DNA of 64,000 bases from Streptomyces antnestii (GTDB taxonomy: Bacteria; Actinomycetota; Actinomycetes; Streptomycetales; Streptomycetaceae). Shown here piece after piece: positions 1-9,398 of the stretch. The position numbers and the translations under genes were made by a program. Below the pieces are notes generated by a model. That model was not told the DNA's origin and searched no databases. It saw only the letters and a program-made list of their open reading frames with translations. Location: assembly GCF_004005495.1 (NCBI RefSeq), contig NZ_RZYA01000030.1, positions 1 to 64,000 on the forward strand, given 5' to 3'. Positions within the stretch are counted from its first letter, which is position 1, and each line of letters opens with the position of its first letter.

Positions 1-71
1 CACCGCGCCCGATCGCGTGAAGCGCGCCCCCGGAACGAACCCCGCACCGGGCGTGCGTCGTCATGCTCACC

Positions 72-275
72 ATGAGCACCCTGCACCAGAACGTTCCCGG
101 GCACGTCAGCGTCACCATCGCCGGGGCAGACGAGACAACAGTCCTCGCCTTCGCCCAGGCCCTGAGCGCCTGCCACAACGTGACCGGACCCACCGATCCC
201 TTCCGTGTACCGGGAGAACCAGGCGTCCGCGTCCACGTCTACGGCCACACAGACGCTGTCGACTACGCCAGCTGA
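72..275 (+). CDS. small DUF6207-like protein
   Basis: Short protein of 67 residues from the ATG at 72; an in-frame ATG at 63 is equally possible, and neither has a clear ribosome binding site. The pattern of a PGxVSVTIAGADE segment near residue 10 and a PGEPGVRVHVYG segment near residue 50 resembles the small Streptomyces family DUF6207, whose function is unknown. No signal peptide or membrane segment is visible. Codon use is typical of the genome, so I believe it is translated, but the family assignment rests on remembered sequence patterns only. Confidence 0.5.
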   Translation: MSTLHQNVPGHVSVTIAGADETTVLAFAQALSACHNVTGPTDPFRVPGEPGVRVHVYGHTDAVDYAS

Positions 276-352
276 TACCCGGCCCACGGGTCACCTCACG
301 CGGGTGACCCGTGACCAGCCACCGTGCGTGCCAAGGCGCCGCCACGATCAGG

Positions 353-730
353 ACGCCGGGTGCCCGTCGCTCGCGCCCCACGCGTCGAGCAGCATGTCGC
401 TTCCGCGATCGCGGCGGTCATCTGGGATGAGCAGCGAGGCGTGAGGGACCTCAGACGCCCGGCCCTACGCGCCGGGAGCCGGGACAGCATCGGCATCCGG
501 CCGCTCTTCGGCGTCGACCTCGCCGTCGAAGCCGTCCCCGACCCCGGGCACGTCTCCCAGCGGCCGGCCGAGCGGCTGCGGACGCCGGTGTGCGGCGGCG
601 CGCACGTCGTCGAGGCGCGCTGGCGTCACGGCTCCTCGCGCAGGACGCGGGCGGGTGGACGCGGCTGTGCCGGATGGTGTTCGCCGCGCACGCCGATCCG
701 GTCGATGGGGTGCCCGTCGCACGGTGGCCG
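353..730 (+). repeat. long direct repeat, copy 1
   Basis: 378 bp that match 23375-23754 base for base except for a 2 nt deletion near 627 in this copy. Similarity stops abruptly at both ends. The segment spans a junction between an NmrA-like C-terminal fragment (minus strand) and a dnaE-like fragment (plus strand), so the junction predates the duplication. Both copies have the same orientation and bracket 22.6 kb. Confidence 0.95.
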
Positions 731-855
731 GTGCTGTGTGAGCACCTGGGCGCGGGCCTGGTCGCACTGCTCGGGCCGTCCTCTGAGCCGGTGTCGGCCC
801 TGATGCGAGGCCGTGCGGACCTCGCGGAGCGGCTGATGACCCCGTGGCGAACGAG
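471..855 (+). pseudogene. error-prone DnaE-like polymerase fragment (PHP region), copy 1
   Basis: In one frame I read IRPLFGVDLAVEA, and after a shift near 625 I read LLAQDAGGWTRLCRMVFAAH followed by a segment ending RLMTPWR. This matches the PHP region of actinobacterial DnaE-like error-prone polymerases, where xxPLFGVDL is followed by LLAQDxxGWxxLCRLVSAAH. A full protein would exceed 1000 residues; only about 125 codons remain and they are frameshifted, so it cannot be functional. The 5' part is repeated at 23.5 kb; this copy keeps a longer dnaE end. The family call comes from motif recall. Confidence 0.6.
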
Positions 856-857
856 AG

Positions 858-1037
858 GGCACGGACCGACCCGTCGCGCGCGGCCACAGCGAAGAATTCA
901 TGGTCGACGGCGAGACAGAGCCGGTGATCGTCAAGCTCGGCGTATGGGTCTCCAACACCAAAACCCGGCGAGACAAGCTCACCGCCGAACAACTGGCAGC
1001 GCTACAGAAGCTTGGCGTCGAGTGGGCGGCAAGCTGA
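858..1037 (+). pseudogene. helicase-associated domain C-terminal fragment
   Basis: The frame reads VKLGVWVSNTKTRRDKLTAE and then LGVEW before a stop. This is the characteristic last repeat of Streptomyces helicase-associated (HA) domain proteins: LGxWxSNxxxRRxKLxxEQ...LGxEW. Only about 60 codons survive and the upstream part is dnaE-like debris in another frame. I read it as the truncated 3' end of a large plasmid- or arm-borne helicase gene. A restart at the ATG at 900 could give a 45-residue peptide, but nothing suggests it is used. Confidence 0.6.
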
Positions 1038-1362
1038 CACAACGACAGGCCCCAGCAGCACGCCCCTCGTCCGCGATCCGCTGCTGATCCCGCCGCTTGG
1101 CGTCCGCTCGGGCTTCGGGTGTGACAGCTGGCCCCGGTGATCGCCGCTAGATTCCGGGAAATTTCGGCAAGGCGCAGCCTTCGTCGAACGAGGTGGGACC
1201 GGTCAGACCATGCGCAGAAACCACCCCTGACCCTCAAGGTCAGGGCGCCGCCCTCGGAGCGGCCTTAGGCCGACGACCCAGTCGTCGTGCCCCAGCCGTA
1301 GAGGAAGGCGGGGACCAGGCGCTGGCTGCGCCCACTGCCACGTCGGGGTGACGCTGCGGTCA
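1038..1362. other. non-coding stretch with two hairpins
   Basis: No supported gene. It holds a hairpin at 1225-1245 (CCCTGACC / GGTCAGGG, 5 nt loop) and directly after it a second GCCGC / GCGGC stem. Both lie downstream of the minus-strand nSTAND gene and may end its transcript. The right end abuts the stop codon of that gene. Confidence 0.5.
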
Positions 1363-4300
1363 TCAGCAGGTCTTGCGGTAGGGGACGTCGGGGATGTGGG
1401 TCTTCCACTCCTTCTCGGTCAGGCCGCCCGACGTGGCGCACAGCTCATGGACGAGCTGGGTAGGCGAGACCGTGTAGGTACGGAACTCTCCACCCTCGTC
1501 CAGGGTGACGAGGGTGGAGTCGTCGCGGGTGAAGGTCGTCAGTGTGACGTCCTCGGCGGGGAAAGCGAGTGCAGGGCCGAGTTGCCTGCGTGTTCGCACG
1601 TCCCAGATCTTGACCTCGTGGTGCTCTGCGCTCTGGTTTGTGGTCGCCGGGGCGTCATAGACGGGGGCGATCAGGCGGCCGTTGGGAGAGTGGGACGTAG
1701 CGACGCCGTCCAGGGTGAGCTGGCCGACGTTCAGCGCCTCGCCCGTGGGGCCGAGGGTCCGCGGGTCGAGGAAGGTCAGGTTGCTCTGTTCGCTGTCCGG
1801 ATCGCTGTAGGCCGTCGCTCCGTCCGGGCTGAAGCCGTCGACGTGAAAGCCCGGGGTGCCGGGCACGAGGACCTTGCCAGAGGGGACCGCCACCGTGCCC
1901 AGGAGCGGGCTGACGGTCACGGCTTTCCCGTCCGGCCGGAACGCCACCGTCGTGTTGAAGCTGACCAGGGCGGTCTTGAGGGAGAAGGTCACCTTCCGGA
2001 TCAGTTTCATCGTCCTCAGGTCGTAGAACCTCAGCGCGTAGATGGAGCCTCTCGCCCCGAGGTACTTGACTATGTCGTAAGTGGCATACGTCTTATTGTC
2101 CGGTGAGAAGGCGACATGTGGCGAGGTCCCGCCTACAGAACCGGGCAGGGTACCGAGCCGGGTGCGCTTGAGCAGGTCCCAGATCTGGACCTTGTCCAGG
2201 CCGTCCTCAAACGCCGCCAGGCGGCCGTCCGGGCTGAGCAGAGTGTGATTTCCGTTCGTGGTGGCCAGCTCCATCCGCTTGGCCAGAGGTGCGGTAGACC
2301 AGATAGCCACCTTGTCGCCGTTGTTGAGCGCGATGGTCGACCCGTTCTGGCTGGCCACCGCCGTTGCTCCCGGGAAGGCGGTTCGTTTGCCTACCGGGGT
2401 GAGGCTGGAGACGTCTAGGGAACGGAACGTCCCATCGCCGCCGACACACCTCAGTTCAGAGTCGTCGGAGGAGAACCGGAACGTGCCGGACTCGCAGTCG
2501 CTGTCGACTGTGTTGTAGGTGAAGGCGGGTTCGTCGGGCAGCGTCGCGTTCCACAGGGTAAAGCCGACGGCGACGAGCGTTCCGTCGTGGCTGAAGTGGA
2601 CGTCGTCGCCGTCCATGTAGGGTCGCGGCACTTTCTTGACGTTGTAGTAGCCCACGCGGTCGCGGTCCAGCGCGGCTGAGAACAGGCCGCGTTCGGTCAG
2701 CATGGCGGCGTACTTGCCGTCCGGGCTGAACGTCAACCGGCCGGGGAAGTCCAGAGGCTTAAGGGCGAATTTCGGCGCGTGGAGGTCCTTCCCGGTCCGC
2801 ACGTCGACCCAGGTGAGGTCGGTGTCCGTGGTCCCTGACAACGACAGCAGGCGTTCGTTGGCGGAGAAGGAGGGATGAAGCGGGTTGTCGCCCTTGCGCT
2901 GGAACAGCAGCTTCCCGGTGTGAGTGTTCCAGACCGTGGCGAGGTCCGTGTCGTCGTGGCTTCCGCTGGCTACCAGGAAGGTGCCCTTCGGGCTGAGCGA
3001 AATGACCGAGGACCCGGTCGGGTAGGTGTGGCCGCGCGGATGGAGGCCGCGGGCCTCCAGAATGACGGTGTGTTCGTCGTCGGTGCTCACCGCCACCGTC
3101 GTGCCGTCGGCGGACAGGCGTGCGTTCCGCACTCTCGCGGAGGCCTGGTACGAGCCGAGTTGTCTGCCGGTGTCCACGTCCCAGGTGCCGACGTGTGTAC
3201 CGCCCCCGGCGACGAGGATGCGGCCAGTGCTGTCAAGGTCGGAGGTCGTAACGCCGAAGTCGGGCAGTTTGACGGCCCGTTTCTCTGGCTGGTAGCGCAC
3301 GGCGAGGAGCGCCGACCATGAATCGGGCGTGTTACCGAGGCGGGCAGCCGCGACGGCCAGCCGCCGGGCGAGCTGCGGATCGGTGCGGCCCAGCGACTGT
3401 GCCAGGCCTGCGACCTGCGCGGAGGTGGCCTGGTCGCGCTGGTGGGCGACGGTCTGCCGCTGTTCGAAGGCGACGACGGCGGTGCCGCTGACGACGAGCA
3501 GCAGAACGCCGAACAGGGCCATCACGGTGCGGCGGCGGCGCGTGAGGTGGCGGCGGTGGGCATGCCCCTGCCGGAGGTAGTCCTGCTGAGCATCCCCCAG
3601 TTCGCCGGTGCGTTCCGGAAGCCACCGCTGCGCGGCGTCCAGCGCGGTGGCGGTCGGAAGGAGATCCTTGGGCCGTCCGGCCTTGTCCCATCGGTCCAAG
3701 TCCAGTTGAAGGTTCTCGCGCCAGTCCAGGAAGACACGGTCTGCCTTGACCCGGTCACCGAGCCGGTCCCAACTGGAGATGAGAGCCTCATGGGCGAGTT
3801 CCACGGTTTCTACGTCGGTCGGATCGCTGCCCTCGTGCCCTGGTTCGTCGTGGGTACGGCCCCGGTTGGGGACCAAGAGCCGGGCGCCGGCCAAGCGCTG
3901 GGCGATCTGCCACTCCCGGTCGCTCAGCTCCGCGCGTGCCACGAGGCGACGGACGGGCGTGTCCGTCCCTATGGGCGTGCGCACGAGACGGGTCAGCAGT
4001 TTCTCCGCGTCTTCCTCGTCCTCGTCGCCGACGTACTGCTTCCAGATCCTGTTGGCATGCCTGCCCAGGGCACCGCTCACGCCGCCGAGTGCGTCGTAGG
4101 CATCGTGAGTAAGGCGTCCACCACGCTGGTGGTCCCACAGCTGGGCGAGGGTGAAGCTGAGCAGGGGCAGGATTCCCGGCGCATTGCCGGCGTCGCCCAG
4201 GATGCGGTTGACGAGCGCGTCCTCGTAGCCGATGGCCGGTACGCCCTCGACGGGCTTGGTGACGATGTCCCGCAGCTGCTCCTCTCGCATCGGTTCAAGG

Positions 4301-5571
4301 GCCTCGATCCGTTTCGTGGCGAGCAGGCCGAGGCGGGGATGGTCCAGGACGGGGTCGAGGAAGTCCGTGCGCAGGACAGCCAGCACGGAGACCGTCTGCG
4401 GTGAGGCTGAGTCAAGGGCGTCGGCCAGGGCGTCAATGTCGCCGGGGACGAAGGCTTCGTCGTCGAGGAGTTCTTCGAACTGGTCGATGACGATCAGCAG
4501 CCGCCTGGCGTGCTGCACGTGCAGGACACGTGCGGCGACCTCACGGATCCCGTGGCGGGCGATCTCGTCGGCCACCGCGGAGATCCGCGCGAACTTCTCC
4601 GCCTCGGCGCGGTCGGGCTCCAGCAGGTCCAGCAGCACGGCGGCCAGGCCCCTGAGGGCTGTGGTGTGGTGGGCGGGGCGCAGGATCGCCACGGTGTCCC
4701 CCGCGTCGCGGCGCAGTGGCGCCACTCCTGCCATCGCGAGCGAGGACTTGCCACAGCCGGACGGGCCCACCAGCGTGGTCCACCGCTGTTCCGCCACCAC
4801 CTGTGCGATCCGGTCGTTGTCGGCGTCCCGGCCGAAGAACGCTGCAGCGTGCATCTCCTCGAACGGTTCGAGGCTGCGAAACGGCGAGGGAGGGCGCGCC
4901 ACGTCCGCCAGCGGGGGCCAGGCCGCGACCAATTGACCGACGGGAATCATGAAGCCGGCTGCCGGCTCGCCCAGTTCGGCCTTGGCTATCATCCCGATCA
5001 CAGCGCCGAGATTCTGGTCCCATACAGGGCTGCCGCTGAAGCCTCGGGAGACGCGATAGCCGTTTCCGGCGCGGTCAACCTGGATCTGGCCGTCGGCCTG
5101 GCGTCCGCGCAGGACACCCTCGTGCCATACGCCCTGCCCGCGGCCCTCAGGGAATCCGAAGATCTGGGCGGCGTTTCCACGCATCGCCTTCGGTTCGATG
5201 TCCACGAGCCGCGCTGGCCCGGTACCGGGCACGACGCTGTCCAGCCGCAGCACCGCAACATCCAAGCTACCTGCGGCCTGCGAGGGGCCCCACATCACGA
5301 CACTTGCCGTGGCCGTCGCCGCCGGGCTGCCCGGCTCGGACAGCAGAGGCAGGTCCACGTGCAGGCGCGCGCTCTCTTGCGGCCCACTCCCCTGCGCCAG
5401 GCCGAGCGCCGCCGCAACGACATGCGCGCAGGTGATCGCGTGGCGGTCGTCGACCAGGAAACCCACGCCCAGCGGACCAGTCGCGACGTCCGAATCCGGC
5501 GTAGACGCGAAAATCCGCAGGATCGCTGTGTCCGGGAAGGACGTACCGCTGGCCTCTCCGGATGCCCTCAT
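1363..5571 (-). CDS. trypsin-like protease / nSTAND NTPase / WD40 fusion
   Basis: Multidomain conflict-type protein of about 1402 residues. Numbering from the alternative TTG start at 5574: trypsin-like domain at about 15-220 with His51 (TCAHVV), Asp105 (LDVAVL) and Ser182 (GFSGSP), so the triad is complete; nSTAND NTPase with Walker A GPSGCGKSS at 270-278 and Walker B IVIDQFEELL near 361-370; a single membrane segment near 683-702 followed by the usual region before the repeats; then a WD40-like propeller to the end. It overlaps the stop of the Trypco1-like gene by one base (TGATG), so the two are translationally coupled. In the known family the propeller senses, the STAND module assembles and the protease is the effector. 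The trigger here is unknown. Confidence 0.9.
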   Translation of the reverse strand: MRASGEASGTSFPDTAILRIFASTPDSDVATGPLGVGFLVDDRHAITCAHVVAAALGLAQGSGPQESARLHVDLPLLSEPGSPAATATASVVMWGPSQAAGSLDVAVLRLDSVVPGTGPARLVDIEPKAMRGNAAQIFGFPEGRGQGVWHEGVLRGRQADGQIQVDRAGNGYRVSRGFSGSPVWDQNLGAVIGMIAKAELGEPAAGFMIPVGQLVAAWPPLADVARPPSPFRSLEPFEEMHAAAFFGRDADNDRIAQVVAEQRWTTLVGPSGCGKSSLAMAGVAPLRRDAGDTVAILRPAHHTTALRGLAAVLLDLLEPDRAEAEKFARISAVADEIARHGIREVAARVLHVQHARRLLIVIDQFEELLDDEAFVPGDIDALADALDSASPQTVSVLAVLRTDFLDPVLDHPRLGLLATKRIEALEPMREEQLRDIVTKPVEGVPAIGYEDALVNRILGDAGNAPGILPLLSFTLAQLWDHQRGGRLTHDAYDALGGVSGALGRHANRIWKQYVGDEDEEDAEKLLTRLVRTPIGTDTPVRRLVARAELSDREWQIAQRLAGARLLVPNRGRTHDEPGHEGSDPTDVETVELAHEALISSWDRLGDRVKADRVFLDWRENLQLDLDRWDKAGRPKDLLPTATALDAAQRWLPERTGELGDAQQDYLRQGHAHRRHLTRRRRTVMALFGVLLLVVSGTAVVAFEQRQTVAHQRDQATSAQVAGLAQSLGRTDPQLARRLAVAAARLGNTPDSWSALLAVRYQPEKRAVKLPDFGVTTSDLDSTGRILVAGGGTHVGTWDVDTGRQLGSYQASARVRNARLSADGTTVAVSTDDEHTVILEARGLHPRGHTYPTGSSVISLSPKGTFLVASGSHDDTDLATVWNTHTGKLLFQRKGDNPLHPSFSANERLLSLSGTTDTDLTWVDVRTGKDLHAPKFALKPLDFPGRLTFSPDGKYAAMLTERGLFSAALDRDRVGYYNVKKVPRPYMDGDDVHFSHDGTLVAVGFTLWNATLPDEPAFTYNTVDSDCESGTFRFSSDDSELRCVGGDGTFRSLDVSSLTPVGKRTAFPGATAVASQNGSTIALNNGDKVAIWSTAPLAKRMELATTNGNHTLLSPDGRLAAFEDGLDKVQIWDLLKRTRLGTLPGSVGGTSPHVAFSPDNKTYATYDIVKYLGARGSIYALRFYDLRTMKLIRKVTFSLKTALVSFNTTVAFRPDGKAVTVSPLLGTVAVPSGKVLVPGTPGFHVDGFSPDGATAYSDPDSEQSNLTFLDPRTLGPTGEALNVGQLTLDGVATSHSPNGRLIAPVYDAPATTNQSAEHHEVKIWDVRTRRQLGPALAFPAEDVTLTTFTRDDSTLVTLDEGGEFRTYTVSPTQLVHELCATSGGLTEKEWKTHIPDVPYRKTC

Positions 5572-5939
5572 CAATCCCCGCTGGGCGGCTCGGGAACAGG
5601 GCCATCCGCTGCGGGCTTCTTCCAGGTGAGCGTGACCTTGAAGTTGGCCGCCGCCGCAGTGGTCGACACCACGACATCGGCCTGAGCGGTCAGCGAAAGC
5701 CCGAACTCCAGACCGATCTCGTCCGGCGAATGGTCCATACCAGAGAAGCCCTCGACGAAACTTGCGGCGACCGGCCTGATGCCGGTCAGCATGTCCCCGA
5801 GCGATCGCGCGGCACGCGCGGCCAACCTCCCCGAGCGCGACACGTCGGCCAGACCGTCAGCGACCTGTTCGATCTCGACCTGAACCGTCTGCTGCTTCCC
5901 GTCCTTGACGTCGACTGGCAGTTCCACCAACTGCTTCAT
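5571..5939 (-). CDS. Trypco1-like partner (CU044_2847 family)
   Basis: Protein of 122 residues starting MKQLVELPVD, placed at the ATG at 5939 because a GGGGGA ribosome binding site lies just upstream; longer forms lack one. The pattern of an N-terminal strand pair, a central helix and a C-terminal SPDEIGLEFGLSL...FKVTLTW segment matches the CU044_2847 / Trypsin-co-occurring domain 1 family. That family is found next to trypsin-nSTAND proteins in actinobacterial conflict systems and is thought to be a small adaptor or sensor. The downstream neighbour is such a protein, which supports the call. No catalytic residues are expected. Confidence 0.75.
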   Translation of the reverse strand: MKQLVELPVDVKDGKQQTVQVEIEQVADGLADVSRSGRLAARAARSLGDMLTGIRPVAASFVEGFSGMDHSPDEIGLEFGLSLTAQADVVVSTTAAAANFKVTLTWKKPAADGPVPEPPSGD

Positions 5940-6100
5940 TCGTCCCCCTGCGTCATCCCAAGCCACTGCCGCCAGCGCGGACTTCATCCCACCAGCGATT
6001 CTCCAGTCCGCAGTCCACAGACAAGCGGCAATCGCACACTGGCTACACAGGAGTGGCCAAAGTGGCTCGATTTCATCGGCTGGAGACTCGATTGAGAGTC

Positions 6101-6542
6101 TCACTTGGCCGGGGAAAGGCCGGCGGAGGAGCCGAGGAACTGCTCGAGCGCGGGCACGAAGTCGTCTCTGGACAGACCGTGCAGGTAGAACAGCGGCAAC
6201 ACCTCGCTGATCTTCGGCGACTTCCTTGCCCAGGGCGGCAGTTTGGCCGAGGAGAATCGCTTGTGATCGCCCGTCTCCTCGTCGATGCGCTTGTCGTCAA
6301 CGCGTGGAGCCTTGACCTCGACCGCCCCGGCCGCAGTGGTCACGTTCCGGGGCTGGTGGTGTCCGTTGCGAACCACGAGCCCGCCGCCCGCGCTCGCCCT
6401 TCTCATCGGCCAACTCGGCTATATAGGCGTCAACTTCGGCCTCTAGCGCAGCGGCCAGCATCCGCCTGGCGCCCTCCCGGATGACCTCGTCGATCAGGGA
6501 CCCGCCTCGCGCCGAGCCGTCCTCGGTGACTACCGTGAGCAT
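6101..6542 (-). pseudogene. IS256-family transposase, N-terminal remnant
   Basis: Two frames together give the start of an IS256-type transposase: SLIDEVIREGARRMLAAALE, then after a frameshift near 6390 GGLVVRNGHHQPRNVTTAAG and LPLFYLHGLSRDDFVPALEQ. About 145 of the usual 400 residues remain, and the DDE catalytic core is absent because the gene is cut near 6110. It is therefore dead. It lies in the promoter region of the nSTAND pair, which could have moved or altered that promoter. Confidence 0.8.
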
Positions 6543-6619
6543 GGGCGTACCTTCCCAGCCGACGGGCCAACGTCGGCCTACTCGATTCCAGTCAATCGAT
6601 CACCCGGGAAGGTACGCCC
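6543..6619. repeat. 14 bp inverted repeat at the IS256 remnant
   Basis: GGGCGTACCTTCCC at 6543-6556 and its exact reverse complement at 6606-6619, with 49 bp between. It starts directly upstream of the IS256 transposase ATG. It may be part of the terminal region of the element or a nested hairpin; the other end of the element is missing. Confidence 0.6.
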
Positions 6620-6990
6620 TTCGCGTCCGGCCCGGCGCCGATCCACAGGTCTTGAGCATTGCTCGAGCCTGGCTGATGCGCCGACTCGGTGAGCGGCACT
6701 GGCGGGGCAGGCGGCTGCTGCCTGGTGCTGGTGATCATGCAGGCGCGGCACAGGTCGAGCCAGCGGCACCCGACTTCGGTGTCGATGGCCCGCGTAGCGC
6801 GCCGGGGTGCTGCAGGCCGCGCAATGGGGCTGGGTGTGCTGTGCGTCGCTGAGCGGGCCGTTGGGGGCCGGCGGGAGCGTGGCGGCGTTGATGGCGAGGG
6901 TCTGCAGGACGGCGACGACGATGGGGGCACGGGAGCGGGGCTTCCTTCCTGGTGGTCGGCGCGAGAATGACACGGCCCTTCGTCACTCAT
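6592..6990 (-). pseudogene. frameshifted small zinc-ribbon-like protein
   Basis: Combining two minus-strand frames gives a plausible small protein with PHCAACSTPARYAG in one frame and CRWLDLCRACMITSTRQQ in the next, with the break near 6785. The CxxC ... CxxC spacing resembles a zinc ribbon. I do not recognise the family. It may be a decayed gene carried with the neighbouring IS256 remnant; a sequencing error is the alternative explanation. Confidence 0.35.
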
Positions 6991-7102
6991 GCCAGCAACG
7001 AGCGCGCACCACCCATCAGCGTCAACGACCAGGCCACCGCACCTGCGTCACTGACGCCCAGACGACGACGTTCAACCAACACTCCCCCGCAGAACATCAG
7101 TT

Positions 7103-7282
7103 GTAATCAAGGCGTTGGACCAGCGCACTGCGCGTCTCGTGGAGAACGCCGTGTACGAGGAGCACCCGGAGGTGGCTGAGACGTACGCCTACTTCCCGTA
7201 CGAGGAGCATCGGGCGGAGGTAGTGGTGCCGGAGAAGCCGGGCAGCAGCGCGGGCCGGGTCCGCTTTGGTCTTGTGAGGTAG
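7103..7282 (+). pseudogene. unassigned coding fragment
   Basis: An open frame of 59 codons without a good start reads LVENAVYEEHPEVAETYAYF and PYEEHRAEVVVPEKPGSSAG before a TAG. The acidic and aromatic composition is unlike a random GC-rich frame, so it is probably the 3' end of a once longer gene. I cannot assign a family. The stretch from 6991 to 7102 before it shows nothing recognisable. Confidence 0.3.
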
Positions 7283-7415
7283 CCGGGAGCTGGTGAAGGC
7301 GCCGTACGACAGCGAAGTGTGGCCTACCGAGCAGTGGCCGGACTCCGCCGGGCAGCCGCCCGGGGCCCGTTTGAACCCGCCCCTCGCAGTACGAGCAGGC
7401 GGGCCTACGATGCGA

Positions 7416-7456
7416 AACGCCTGTCCCTGGCGCTCGAACTGCCAGGGACAGGCGTT
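7416..7456 (-). terminator. strong hairpin terminator
   Basis: Perfect 16 bp stem AACGCCTGTCCCTGGC with a 9 nt loop. It lies 133 bp downstream of the minus-strand pentapeptide gene and is the likely end of that transcript. Confidence 0.7.
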
Positions 7457-7588
7457 GCCGTCAATCCCAGGCGGAGCAGCGGTCGGTTCACCACCAGGAG
7501 ATCAGGCTATGTGGTCTCCGAGGCGTGCTCATCTCGCCATCTCTCCGTCGAAGCGGGCCTGCCACCGCAGCATCCCGGCGAGAATCGA

Positions 7589-8545
7589 TCAATGAGCGCG
7601 TTGCGGGGGACATCCGCCTCGGCAGTCGATCTCGCGCTGGCGTTTGATGACCCGCGGATCTACCGCCAGACGACGGGGCAGCTTGGTGAGGATATTCGGC
7701 ATGGCATTCAGCACTACACCGCGCTGGAGGTCTATCGCGCCCCGCAGGTCGGTCGCCGCCAAGGAGGCGCCCTTCAGGTCGGTGCCCGCCACCTGCACAC
7801 GCCGCATGTCCGCCTCCTCGAAACTGGCTAGCCGCGTGTCGGCGTAGTTGATCTCGGCGCCGGACAGGTCGGAGCCGCGGAAGTCGGCACCGATCAGACG
7901 TGCGCCGTCCAGGGACGCCCCGGCCAGCCGGGCATGTTCGAGCCGCGCGAAGGACAGGTCTGTGTGCGAGAGGTCGACCTCGCTACCGCCGTCGTATCTG
8001 GGGTCCCTCTTTGCGATCACATCCAGCGCGGCTGCCACGTCCGCCTTGGGGGCTTCGGATATCAACTGCACTTCGTCGTTGTGGACCGTTGCGAACGGGT
8101 CGGGTTCGTGCTCGCTTGCCGGGGCCTGCTTCCTAGGGAGCGCCGCATGGTTGCGGACGTAGGCGCACATCAGGTTGATGATGGTGGGCTGGTCTCGGGG
8201 GGAGTCCTGCATGATCCGCTGGAGCGCGTAGATGCCCGCGAGACGGACATCCACGGACGTGCTGCCCAGTTGGGCCCCGGCGGCGGTGTACCGGTCGGTG
8301 ATGTGTGCCTCTTTGTTGATGCGCTGCTCGTCACCGACTTGCTGGATGGAGACCACCGCCAGGAGCGTGGCGGCCAGTGTGGAGAGACTCACCACCAGCT
8401 GGCCAATTCGTTCCACGCGTCCGAGCAGGTTCCCCTCCTGCCCCCGGGGACCGGCGGGGTCGCCGGGTCGGCCGCTGCCTGTCGTGCCCCGCGATCCGGG
8501 TCGGCGTGATCCCAGCGGAGCGCGCCGCCTTCGAGGCAAAGTCAT
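7589..8545 (-). CDS. membrane-anchored pentapeptide-repeat protein
   Basis: Protein of 318 residues. A basic, low-complexity N-terminus precedes one membrane segment at about 46-67 (VVSLSTLAATLLAVVSIQQV). A region resembling other Streptomyces pentapeptide proteins (LAGIYALQRIMQDSPRDQPT) comes next, and then pentapeptide A(D/N)LxX repeats from about residue 195 to 280 (SHTDLSFARLEHARLAGASL and onward) that would form a right-handed quadrilateral helix. A GTG at 8416 preceded by AGGAGGGG could be the true start. Function unknown; proteins of this type are usually membrane-linked and of unassigned role. Confidence 0.8.
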   Translation of the reverse strand: MTLPRRRRAPLGSRRPGSRGTTGSGRPGDPAGPRGQEGNLLGRVERIGQLVVSLSTLAATLLAVVSIQQVGDEQRINKEAHITDRYTAAGAQLGSTSVDVRLAGIYALQRIMQDSPRDQPTIINLMCAYVRNHAALPRKQAPASEHEPDPFATVHNDEVQLISEAPKADVAAALDVIAKRDPRYDGGSEVDLSHTDLSFARLEHARLAGASLDGARLIGADFRGSDLSGAEINYADTRLASFEEADMRRVQVAGTDLKGASLAATDLRGAIDLQRGVVLNAMPNILTKLPRRLAVDPRVIKRQREIDCRGGCPPQRAH

Positions 8546-8805
8546 ACAGGTAACACGCTCCAGACTCAGCGGATGGTTTCCTCACCCTGCCCCATGTGAA
8601 CCGCCCGCCATACAGGGTGACTTGTTTCGTCGTCAGCCAAAGAAGCCGGGTGCTTCCGTGACGACCAGAGCGCACGAAGGCGCCGGACGCTTCCACGCTG
8701 GGGGCTGCGGCGGAGGGCGGCTGCGAGTTGGCGGGACACCCTCGGCCTGCCAGGCCACTCGACCCGCTGCGGAGAAGGATTGACGGTGGTGAAGCTGGTC
8801 TGGAG

Positions 8806-9366
8806 TCAGTTGTCTGAGCCGGCTGCTGTCGGCCAGAACTCCGGTGGGCTTGTACGCGGGTCAATAGCGCGAACCCGGTTCTGCAACCGGATCCTCCTGC
8901 GTGGCCCGCGCAGCATCTCTTTCAACTCAGCCCGCATCGCGTCCTCCAGCACAGACAGCCCGTTGCCCAACCGCGCCGCGACGCCGCTCTCCTGCACCGA
9001 CACGCGCCCGTCGCGGAGTTGGTCCTCAACAGCCGCGAAAGCGGCCTGCACCTCGTCGAGCGCCAGTCGTACCGGTTCCGAGGCGATCAAAGAAGCCTCC
9101 ACTGACCACTTCAGCGCCGATCGGCGCAGACCTGCGAGATCGTCTGTGCCAGTACCCGCACCCGACAGCGCCTCGCGCCACTGCCGGAACACCACCAGCA
9201 GATCTCTGAACAGCGGCTTCTTGTCGGCAAGCCACCGCACCTGCTCCTGGTGGGTGCGTTCCTCTCGCTGCATCCGCGTCTGCGCGCGCTGGGCAAGCCA
9301 CGCTCCCGCGAATCCTGCAAGAGCACCAACCGTCGTCCCGAGCAGTCCAGTTAACGCGGCGTCCAC
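8806..9366 (-). CDS. small membrane-anchored coiled-coil protein
   Basis: Protein of 186 residues from the GTG at 9366, chosen because AGGAAG sits 6 nt upstream; a GTG at 9390 would add eight residues. It starts with one membrane helix (LTGLLGTTVGALAGFAGAWL), followed by a long charged helical region rich in Gln, Arg and Glu. This architecture is common in uncharacterised Streptomyces proteins annotated only as hypothetical. It lies between a pentapeptide protein and another small membrane protein on the same strand, but the spacing does not indicate an operon. Confidence 0.65.
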   Translation of the reverse strand: MDAALTGLLGTTVGALAGFAGAWLAQRAQTRMQREERTHQEQVRWLADKKPLFRDLLVVFRQWREALSGAGTGTDDLAGLRRSALKWSVEASLIASEPVRLALDEVQAAFAAVEDQLRDGRVSVQESGVAARLGNGLSVLEDAMRAELKEMLRGPRRRIRLQNRVRAIDPRTSPPEFWPTAAGSDN

Positions 9367-9398
9367 AATGCGCTTCCTATCACACCCCACTACCGAGG

